From an uncultured Eubacteriales bacterium (GTDB lineage: Bacteria > Bacillota > Clostridia > Lachnospirales > Lachnospiraceae), in the NCBI GenBank assembly GCA_900313765.1, contig OMSN01000002.1, positions 1 to 22,794 of the forward strand: DNA of 22,794 bases. Reading direction: 5' to 3'. The notes under the pieces are model-generated. The model saw nothing but the letters and a program-made list of their open reading frames with translations, was not told where the DNA came from and searched no databases. Position 1 is the stretch's first letter. Every line of letters starts with the position of its first letter. Both the position numbers and the translations under genes were made by a program. Of this stretch, positions 15,845 through 21,797 are shown piece after piece.

Positions 15845-17119
15845 TTATCTCTCGGACCATGTCGGAGCATCAAAGATTGCGTCAACAGTCTTGACATCTT
15901 CCGGATATACGGTCTTGTATTCGCCGCCCTGCACCTGCATGACTACGCCGGTAGCAGCGGTGTTCTGGTTGTACTCGTTCATCTCGATCGAAGTCCAGGG
16001 CATGAAGATCTTGGAGCAGTCTGCATCCGGAGCCTTCAGCGCTTCTGCAAGTGCTGCAGAATCGGTGCTGCCTGCCTGGTTGATGCAGGATGCGATCAGA
16101 AGAACGTCTGCACAGTCTTTGGACATACCTTCGTTGAATGCGATTCCCTTGGAGTAATCCGGATACAGTTCCTGCAGGGACTGGATGCAATCCTTCTGGA
16201 TATCTGCTGCCCATCCGCCGGTGCTGAAGATATACTCGACCTTGTCGCCAAGAGCTGAGAAGAAGTCAGCTGTTACGAATCCGCCTCTCTGTCCGATGAG
16301 CATCTTCGGGAACCAGTCCTGATCGCTCATGGTGTTGATCAGAAGGATAACGTCTGTCGCATAGCCGGCAACCATCAGGCAGTCCGGATTGGCTTCTTTC
16401 AGTTTGATGACCTCAGAAGAAAGGGAGGTGGAGTTTGCTGCGTAGGTCATATTCTCAACGACTTCATAGCCATACTCTTCAGCCTTCTTCTCTTCGACTG
16501 TAACGATGTTTGCGCCAAACTCGGAGTCTTCAGACAGGAATGCAACGGTCTTGATCTCGGTTCCTGCTGCATTAGCCTCATCCATGAGCTTGTAGGAGTC
16601 ATCGATGTAAGTGTCGTCTGTCAGGTTGTATCTGAACAGCCAGTCATAATCTTCGCTTCCGTCTGTCAGTGTGACAGCAGATCCTGCGGTTACCAGCGGA
16701 ACTTCATACTGCTCTGTGATGACGGAGATTGCTTTGGACATGCCGGATGTCAGCTGACCGGTCAGTGCCACGCATCCTTCCTCGGAGATCAGTCTTCTTG
16801 CTTCGGAAGTTGCGACAGTCGTGTCGCCCTTCGTGTCAGCCTCAACCAGCTGGATCTGAGCGCCGTCCAGATTCGGAAGTCCTGCGTCGGCTGCCAGGAG
16901 CATATTGATATCACCGTGCTCCTCGTTGATCAGATCCACGATCATCTCTGCTGCCCAGGTAACCTGCTGTCCGTTCTCAGCAGCGGTACCGGTAAGCGGT
17001 GCCAGCCATCCGATCTTAATCGTATCAGCAGCATAGGTTGTGGTAGTTGCCGTTCCGGCAGCAAGTGTTCCAATCATTGTGCCGATCATTACGACGCTGA
17101 TTGCCTTCTTCAGATTCAT
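15845..17119 (-). CDS. livK: Liv-type ABC transporter substrate-binding protein (LivK-like)
   Basis: A 424-residue Peripla_BP_6-type binding protein that would capture the substrate for LivHMGF. The N-terminus is a signal peptide (MNLKKAISVVMIGTMIGTLA, then GTATTTTYAADTIKIG) with a likely signal-peptidase-I site after TYA. There is no lipobox cysteine. The mature start DTIKIGWLAPLTG and the later blocks LTGQLTSGMSKA, VAFLSEDSEFGAN and PKMLIGQRGGF fit the family. GGAGG stands seven bases before the ATG. It is the first gene of the long minus operon, with a promoter candidate at 17213-17241. It is a paralogue of the divergently encoded protein at 17557, sharing DTIK, LPNL, WFPKML/YFPKML, GQRGGF and a C-terminal YPED...WSER. 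It is slightly longer than typical LivK. Confidence 0.94.
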   Translation of the reverse strand: MNLKKAISVVMIGTMIGTLAAGTATTTTYAADTIKIGWLAPLTGTAAENGQQVTWAAEMIVDLINEEHGDINMLLAADAGLPNLDGAQIQLVEADTKGDTTVATSEARRLISEEGCVALTGQLTSGMSKAISVITEQYEVPLVTAGSAVTLTDGSEDYDWLFRYNLTDDTYIDDSYKLMDEANAAGTEIKTVAFLSEDSEFGANIVTVEEKKAEEYGYEVVENMTYAANSTSLSSEVIKLKEANPDCLMVAGYATDVILLINTMSDQDWFPKMLIGQRGGFVTADFFSALGDKVEYIFSTGGWAADIQKDCIQSLQELYPDYSKGIAFNEGMSKDCADVLLIASCINQAGSTDSAALAEALKAPDADCSKIFMPWTSIEMNEYNQNTAATGVVMQVQGGEYKTVYPEDVKTVDAIFDAPTWSER

Positions 17120-17212
17120 GTGTTTTCCTCCTTAAGTGTTTGCAACTGGGTTTTGCTGGTGACATTGCATTGATTTGTTGTTTTTCCATCTTCCGTTTCA
17201 CTTGTCAATGCT

Positions 17213-17241
17213 ACTTTAGCACCTAATCTGTTTGAAATCAA
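17213..17241 (-). promoter_or_regulatory. Candidate livK operon promoter
   Basis: On the minus strand, TTGATT (17241-17236) is followed after exactly 17 bp by TAAAGT (17218-17213), a fair match to a housekeeping -35/-10 pair. It would leave a leader of roughly 85-90 nt before the livK ATG at 17119. TGAAA repeats 11 bp apart (17233 and 17244, plus strand) flank the -35 box. Confidence 0.5.
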
Positions 17242-17243
17242 CA

Positions 17244-17261
17244 TGAAAATGTGGATTTTCA
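17244..17261. promoter_or_regulatory. 18-bp dyad upstream of the livK -35 box; candidate operator
   Basis: TGAAAAT-GTGG-ATTTTCA: perfect 7-bp arms around a 4-bp spacer, lying immediately upstream of the proposed -35 element of the livK operon. Position and symmetry suit a regulator binding site. The DeoR-type protein encoded in the same operon is the obvious candidate, but that link is inference. Confidence 0.5.
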
Positions 17262-17495
17262 ATTATTTATGAGTTTTCCACAAATTCTATGTTGGATTAT
17301 TGAGCAAAATGTCAGCAGTTAACGGTATTGCGGATGGAGATCGAAACTGATAATATATAGAAGGATATGCAGATCACCCGTTTTTATCCCATTTTTCAGC
17401 GCAAGACACCCGTCTGCATATTCGTTATTCTTGCATACAAGTTGTTTTTTCCATTTTTTCTGTCTCATTAAAGCAGGTAGCGCACTTATTATATG

Positions 17496-17524
17496 TTGGA
17501 AATGTTGTTTTTCAACATTCCCAA
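17496..17524. promoter_or_regulatory. 12-bp-arm inverted repeat ahead of second binding-protein gene
   Basis: TTGGAAATGTTG (17496-17507) and CAACATTCCCAA (17513-17524) pair over 12 positions with one mismatch around a TTTTT loop. It ends 32 bp before the ATG at 17557 and starts just after a TATTAT sequence (17487-17492) that could be a -10 box without a clear -35. It may be an operator at the transcription start or a 5'-UTR hairpin; no U-tract follows, so it is not a terminator. Confidence 0.5.
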
Positions 17525-17556
17525 ATCTGATTCCCAACACTATGGAGGTGCGGATC

Positions 17557-18837
17557 ATGAAATTAATGAAGCAATTGATGTCAGTTGCCCTTGCTGTAAC
17601 CATGACAGCCGGTATGTCTGCAGGGGTTATGGCCGCAGAGACAGAAGCAGACAGTGCTCCGGCAGGGGACACCATAAAGCTCGGACTGATGATCGCCAAA
17701 AACGGCCAGTCTCTTTCCAGCGATGAGTGGGAAGTCCTTGCTGAAATCTTTGAAGATGTGATCAATAACAAACATGAAGATCTCAATCTTCCCTTCGCAG
17801 CAGATGAAGGACTTCCGAATCTCGGAGGGGCAAAAGTCGAATTCGTAACAGGTGAGCAGATCGATACGCAGACCGCTGTTCAGGAAGCAGAGCATCTGAT
17901 CCAGGAAGAAGGCGTTGTAGGCCTGTTCGGACACTTCACTTCCAACACTACCGCGGCAGCGATGGTGGCCGCGGAAAAGTACTCCGTGCCTCTCCTGTCA
18001 GAAGGTACTTCCATGAGTCTTCTGAATGCCGGATATGATTACTGGCTCAGAAGTTTCGGCGGAGATGATTTCTATGTAGAAAGCTCCATGGAGTTTATTG
18101 ATTCTGTTAAGGAAGCTTCAGGAGACATCTCAACGATCGCCCTGTGCTCCGAGAACTCAGATTTCGGTACCGGCATCGCCACTCTGGAGAAAGCTGCAGC
18201 GGAAGAACACGGATATGAAGTAATAGAAAATGTATTCTATGATTCGACAGACCGTGATGTTTCTTCCAAGGTCCGTCTTCTGAAAGATGCCGGAGCAGAT
18301 GTCGTCATGATGAGTTCTTATGCGACCGACGCGATTGCATTTATGGAAGAATTCAAGGCGCAGGACTACTTCCCGAAGATGCTTCTCGGACAGCGCGGCG
18401 GTTTCATGTCTTCCGGATTTGCCAAGACGCTCGGCAAGGATGCCGATACCGTTCTGACCACAGCCCGCTGGGCAGGAACCATGGACAACGATGCTTCAAA
18501 GCAGATCGCTGCCCTGTTTGAGCAGAAGACAGGATCCGCTCTGATCGGCGACGTCCTTGTCGATGTCTGGAACGGAGTCCTTCTTGCTGCAGCCATCAAC
18601 CAGGCAGGCACAACCGACAGCGCCGCTGTACGTGCCGCCTTCGCCGAAGGCCTTGATCTCGACCCGGCCCTGGATCCCATGGCGCTGGATGGCTATACCT
18701 ATGGAGAGACCGGTGAGAATTCCAACCACGCATGCGTGATCGTACAGTATTCGGACGGTGCGCTGAATACCGTCTATCCGGAGGATAAGGCTGTTGCAGA
18801 ACTCTCCTATCCGTCCGTAGCCTGGAGTGAGAGGTAA
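17557..18837 (+). CDS. Second Liv-type substrate-binding protein, diverged orphan paralogue
   Basis: A 426-residue Peripla_BP_6-type extracellular binding protein. Start ATG 17557 is chosen because GGAGGTG precedes it and the translation then begins with a clean signal peptide (MKLMKQLMSVALAVTMTAGM, then SAGVMAAETEAD) and a probable SPase I site after VMA. It again has no lipobox cysteine. Blocks shared with the LivK-like protein include DTIK, AADEGLPNL, YATDAI, YFPKMLLGQRGGF and the terminal YPED...WSER; the ligand-side stretch FGHFTSNTTAAAM differs from LTGQLTSGMSKA. It is transcribed alone, divergently from livK, and ends at a strong terminator with no permease of its own. It probably delivers another ligand to the same LivHMGF, though a sensory role is possible. 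Confidence 0.92.
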   Translation: MKLMKQLMSVALAVTMTAGMSAGVMAAETEADSAPAGDTIKLGLMIAKNGQSLSSDEWEVLAEIFEDVINNKHEDLNLPFAADEGLPNLGGAKVEFVTGEQIDTQTAVQEAEHLIQEEGVVGLFGHFTSNTTAAAMVAAEKYSVPLLSEGTSMSLLNAGYDYWLRSFGGDDFYVESSMEFIDSVKEASGDISTIALCSENSDFGTGIATLEKAAAEEHGYEVIENVFYDSTDRDVSSKVRLLKDAGADVVMMSSYATDAIAFMEEFKAQDYFPKMLLGQRGGFMSSGFAKTLGKDADTVLTTARWAGTMDNDASKQIAALFEQKTGSALIGDVLVDVWNGVLLAAAINQAGTTDSAAVRAAFAEGLDLDPALDPMALDGYTYGETGENSNHACVIVQYSDGALNTVYPEDKAVAELSYPSVAWSER

Positions 18838-18864
18838 GAACCACTTAATCTTATATTACCCTCC

Positions 18865-18914
18865 GACCCGGCACAGGTTTGGCTCCCACAGACCTGTGCC
18901 GGGTCTATTCTGTT
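18865..18914 (+). terminator. Rho-independent terminator after second binding-protein gene
   Basis: GACCCGGCACAGGT (18865-18878) and ACCTGTGCCGGGTC (18892-18905) are perfect 14-bp arms with a 13-base loop, followed by TATTCTGTT. The stem is very stable although the T-tract is interrupted. It lies 28 bp past the stop, so the binding-protein gene is a single-gene unit. The next 170 bp up to 19082 are AT-rich and may hold a promoter (TATAAT at 18930-18935, weak -35). Confidence 0.82.
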
Positions 18915-19081
18915 CCGAAAGATCTTATATATAATTTTCTTCTATATTTCAGATAATATTTATTACTTTTACTTTTATTTTCTCCTGTGCTACGTTATCC
19001 ATGATGAAAGACATCCAGCAGACACAATCACACATAAGACCGCATCCACAGAAGATGTACGGCAGATGAGACGGAGGAAAT

Positions 19082-20404
19082 ATGGATACCAGAAACGGCG
19101 TTTTTTTTACAGATGAATATCAGGAACACCTCAAAGACCAGTTCAGTTTCGCGGATTCAGATCCGGAATACGGGCATCGTCTGTTCTTCGAAAACTCCGG
19201 CGGATCCCTGCGTCTGAAGCAGGCTGTTGAGATCAAACGTGAGCTGGAAGAATTCCCGGACTGCCCCGAACGCTCCAGAGGACGCGGCAAAGATCTGGGG
19301 GTCTTCGTAACGGAAGGTACCCGCGAGATCATGAACATCGTTTTTGGGACCTCCCAAGGCGCACTGATCACAGACCTGACTGCTTCCCAGGCCATGTTCC
19401 AGGCCGTCTCTACGATCCTTGAAAATGTAAAATGGGGGTCCAATGCGGTTACCACACAGCTGGAACATCCCTCTGCCCATGACGCGGTTGAATATGCATG
19501 CATCCGTACAGGAAGAGAATTCCGTGAGATCCCTGCAAATCCCGAGACGGGAGGCATCGATGTTGAGGAAGTCCTGAAGCATGTGGATGAGAACACGGTT
19601 CTTGTCAGCGTTATGGCAGCTTCCAACATCTCCGGCAATATCATGGATATCAAAGAGATCTCCCGCCGTGTACATGAGATCAATCCGGATATCTATGTGG
19701 TCAGCGATGCTGTTCAGCACGCACCGCACTGCGTGATCGATGTGGAAGACTGGAATGTGGATGTATGCAACTTTGCCCCCTATAAGTTCTTCGGAGTGCG
19801 GGGATGCGGATTCGCCTACGTATCACACCGTGTCGCGAATATGTTCCATGCAAAGCTTCTGTTCAAGGCTCCGGATGTCTGGGCTCTCGGAACGCCCGCT
19901 CCGGGCAACTTCGCAGCCATGATGGCCGTGATCGATTATGTATGCAGCATCGGCCGTCACTTTGCCCCTGACAGACAGGGTGCGAGAGAGCTGTTCATCG
20001 AAGGAATGAACCGGATCCATCTGCAGGAGCGCGCTCTTCTCCACCGCATGCTGGAGGGAACAAAATCAGTGCCCGGCCTTCGCCATATCCCGGGCGTCCA
20101 TGTCTATACCGACATTGAAGATCTTACCAAAAAAGATCTGATCGTCGCCATGAGCATCGACGGGATCGGCCTTGTGGAGCTGGCAGAGGAATACATGAAC
20201 CGCGGTGTCACTGTATTTGAGAGGCTGAGCAGCAGCCAGTACTCTGAGAGAATCGTCCACACTCTGGGCATCAAGGACGGTGCGATCCGTGTATCACCGC
20301 TCCACTGTCACGGAAAGAAAGATATAGATGAATATCTGCGCATAACCGCTTCGATTGCCAGATCTGCAGGGAATACAGACAAAAATGCTGAGACAGGATG
20401 CTGA
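19082..20404 (+). CDS. Class V PLP-dependent enzyme (SufS/epimerase-like fold) without the desulfurase cysteine
   Basis: A 440-residue class V aminotransferase-fold protein. Seen: FFENSGGS at 35-42, TEGTREIMNIVF at about 77-88, the PLP aspartate in VVSDAVQHAPH (Asp209), and the Schiff-base lysine Lys235 in FAPYKFFGVRGCGFAYVS. At the C-terminus, where cysteine desulfurases have an HCAQ-type loop, this protein reads ERLSSSQYSERIVHTLGI and then AIRVSPLHCHGKKDIDEYL. The catalytic cysteine is not in the expected place, so lyase, epimerase or transaminase activity is more likely than desulfurase. GGAGG lies before the ATG. Its last 20 bp overlap the ThrE-type gene, implying a shared transcript and perhaps linked amino-acid chemistry and export. 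Confidence 0.88.
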   Translation: MDTRNGVFFTDEYQEHLKDQFSFADSDPEYGHRLFFENSGGSLRLKQAVEIKRELEEFPDCPERSRGRGKDLGVFVTEGTREIMNIVFGTSQGALITDLTASQAMFQAVSTILENVKWGSNAVTTQLEHPSAHDAVEYACIRTGREFREIPANPETGGIDVEEVLKHVDENTVLVSVMAASNISGNIMDIKEISRRVHEINPDIYVVSDAVQHAPHCVIDVEDWNVDVCNFAPYKFFGVRGCGFAYVSHRVANMFHAKLLFKAPDVWALGTPAPGNFAAMMAVIDYVCSIGRHFAPDRQGARELFIEGMNRIHLQERALLHRMLEGTKSVPGLRHIPGVHVYTDIEDLTKKDLIVAMSIDGIGLVELAEEYMNRGVTVFERLSSSQYSERIVHTLGIKDGAIRVSPLHCHGKKDIDEYLRITASIARSAGNTDKNAETGC

Positions 20405-21161
20405 GAAATATCTGAACGCCGCCATGGCTGTGGGGGAGGCTACTCTGCGATATGGTGGTGAAGTGAGCCGCGTGGAGGACAGCATCCGGCGGATCTGTAC
20501 CTCTTACGGATTCATCCGGACGGATGTGTTCTGCATCACATCCTCCATCATTACTACCGCCTGCTTCACGCAGGATGACGAGGAGCAGTCCGCACCGCAA
20601 AACTGTACACAGACGCGCCGCATCAGCCATACAGAAAATGATTTTGACAAACTGGGACAGGTCAACAGCCTGTCCCGGAGCATATGCAGCAGTTACAGGA
20701 ATCCGGACGAGGTTCTTGCAAGACTGGAAGAGATTCAGTGCATGAAGGAGCGCTCTCTGCCGGTTCAGATGCTGATCTACGCTGCAGTCCCGGCATCCTT
20801 CACCGTTTTCTTCGGCGGAAATGTGGCCGACCTTCTGATCTCCGGTCTGACCGGATCCATCCTCCTGTGTCTCAGACGCCGCCTCCAGGAGGCTTATTTC
20901 AACGGGCTGTTCATTGCACTGGTCTGCTCCCTTGCAGGCGGCTTCCTCGCCAACGTGATGTCTCTCGGAATCCAGGATGCTCATGCTGCGCTGATCAGCA
21001 TAGGAAATGTGATGGTCTTCATCCCCGGGGTCAAATTCACAAACTCCATACGGGACCTTCTGACCGGAGAGACCATAACCGGACTGATCTGTCTGGCCGA
21101 ATCCCTGCTGCTGTCCGCTGTTGTCGCACTGGGATTCGCAGCCTCTGCCCTTGTTCTATGA
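20385..21161 (+). CDS. Threonine/serine exporter, ThrE N-terminal-type (YjjP-like) subunit
   Basis: A 258-residue membrane protein of the ThrE/DUF1212 family. The soluble N-terminal part has AVGEATLRYGGEVSRVEDSI (residues about 14-33) and the block around TDVFCITSSIITT; the second half carries about five hydrophobic segments including SFTVFFGGNVADLLISGLTG and MVFIPGVKFTNSIRDLLTGE. Members export threonine, serine or similar compounds, or act with a small partner in amino- or carboxylic-acid export. The ATG at 20385 is used; a TTG at 20355 would add ten residues and deeper overlap. The ribosome-binding site is weak, suggesting coupling with the class V enzyme, which it overlaps by 20 bp. Confidence 0.9.
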   Translation: MLRQDAEKYLNAAMAVGEATLRYGGEVSRVEDSIRRICTSYGFIRTDVFCITSSIITTACFTQDDEEQSAPQNCTQTRRISHTENDFDKLGQVNSLSRSICSSYRNPDEVLARLEEIQCMKERSLPVQMLIYAAVPASFTVFFGGNVADLLISGLTGSILLCLRRRLQEAYFNGLFIALVCSLAGGFLANVMSLGIQDAHAALISIGNVMVFIPGVKFTNSIRDLLTGETITGLICLAESLLLSAVVALGFAASALVL

Positions 21162-21180
21162 ACGCGGCCTGGTAATTACC

Positions 21181-21633
21181 ATGACAATGAATGAATCTTT
21201 TCAATTAATTGCTGCTTTTACGGGCTCTGCGGGGTTCGCGCTTGCCTACAACTTCCGCGGGGCAAGGCATATACTGATGGCAGGTTTCGGAGGTTTCCTC
21301 GGCTGGCTGTGCTATCTTCTAGTCATGCACGCCTCCGGAAATGAATATCTGGCAGGCTATGCAGGGACCCTCCTGGTCTCTGTTTATTCAGAGATTGCCG
21401 CAAAGGTCCTTCGGACTCCGGCGACCGGTCTGCTGATCGTGACCTCTATCCCCATGATTCCCGGCGCAGCGCTCTACCGGTGCATGCGGCACCTGCTTCT
21501 GTCTGAGAGTGCTCTGTTCCGGCAGGAGGGAACCTATACCGTCCTGTTCGCCAGCAGTATGGCTGCCGGCTTTGTCACCTCTGCGATCCTGTTCCAGCTG
21601 ATCCGGTCCGCAAACCGGGAAACCACCGCGTGA
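21181..21633 (+). CDS. Threonine/serine exporter, ThrE C-terminal-type (YjjB-like, DUF3815) subunit
   Basis: A 150-residue, largely hydrophobic protein with about four to five membrane segments. It carries AYNFRGARHILMAGFGGFLG, YAGTLLVSVYSEIAAKVLRT and PMIPGAALYRCM, the pattern of the small ThrE partner. It completes a two-gene exporter with the preceding protein, 19 bp away. The start is ATG 21181 or 21187; there is no strong ribosome-binding site, and the track-style longer start would run into the previous gene. A strong terminator follows the stop. The two-subunit form, with a separate large and small subunit as in E. coli YjjP/YjjB, is common in Firmicutes. Confidence 0.9.
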   Translation: MTMNESFQLIAAFTGSAGFALAYNFRGARHILMAGFGGFLGWLCYLLVMHASGNEYLAGYAGTLLVSVYSEIAAKVLRTPATGLLIVTSIPMIPGAALYRCMRHLLLSESALFRQEGTYTVLFASSMAAGFVTSAILFQLIRSANRETTA

Positions 21634-21644
21634 AGATATGCTGA

Positions 21645-21692
21645 AGCGCGCGATAATTGTGCATATTGCATAATTATCGCGCGCTATTTTTT
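21645..21692 (+). terminator. Strong rho-independent terminator after exporter genes
   Basis: AGCGCGCGATAATT (21645-21658) and AATTATCGCGCGCT (21672-21685) are perfect 14-bp arms; the stem can extend inward by about five more pairs to a TAT loop. The stem is followed by A and six T (21687-21692). It closes the class V enzyme-exporter unit and separates it from the permease gene. Confidence 0.92.
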
Positions 21693-21757
21693 ACACTTTT
21701 GTACATAGAATCCAACTCTTCTCAGGACTACTATATTGTTAGGTCTCATAACATTTT

Positions 21758-21780
21758 GTGTGATTGTTTCAGTCGCACAC
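21758..21780 (+). promoter_or_regulatory. Leader hairpin just upstream of permease ribosome-binding site
   Basis: GTGTG (21758-21762) pairs with CACAC (21776-21780), and ATTG (21763-21766) with CAGT (21770-21773) allowing one G-U, with a two-base CG bulge and a TTT loop. The stem ends four bases before GGGAGGG (21784-21790). It may affect translation. TTGTTA-N17-TGTGAT (21736-21764) is a weak promoter candidate that overlaps it. No purine-riboswitch core was recognised in the 105-bp leader. Confidence 0.35.
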
Positions 21781-21797
21781 CCCGGGAGGGTCTTACT

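Larger units (their letters stand above)
17120..17556. other. 437-bp divergent regulatory gap between the two binding-protein genes
   Basis: No credible gene lies here; the open stretch upstream of 17557 in its frame reads as cysteine- and phenylalanine-rich nonsense. The region is AT-rich compared with its surroundings and holds a livK promoter candidate, an 18-bp dyad at 17244-17261, a spaced TGTGGA/TCCACA pair at 17250-17255 and 17277-17282, and a 29-bp hairpin at 17496-17524 close to the start of the second binding-protein gene. It appears to be the control region for both directions. Confidence 0.7.

Noticed and set aside
17431..17556. Longer reading frame upstream of the second binding-protein gene
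   Set aside because: The extra residues are Cys/Phe-rich with no signal logic. The ATG at 17557 has GGAGGTG before it and gives a clean signal peptide.
19082..20404. Calling the class V enzyme a cysteine desulfurase (SufS)
   Set aside because: The cysteine loop is replaced by SSSQYS and no suf/isc genes are nearby.
21693..21797. Purine riboswitch before the NCS2 permease
   Set aside because: None of the conserved core segments were found by eye.
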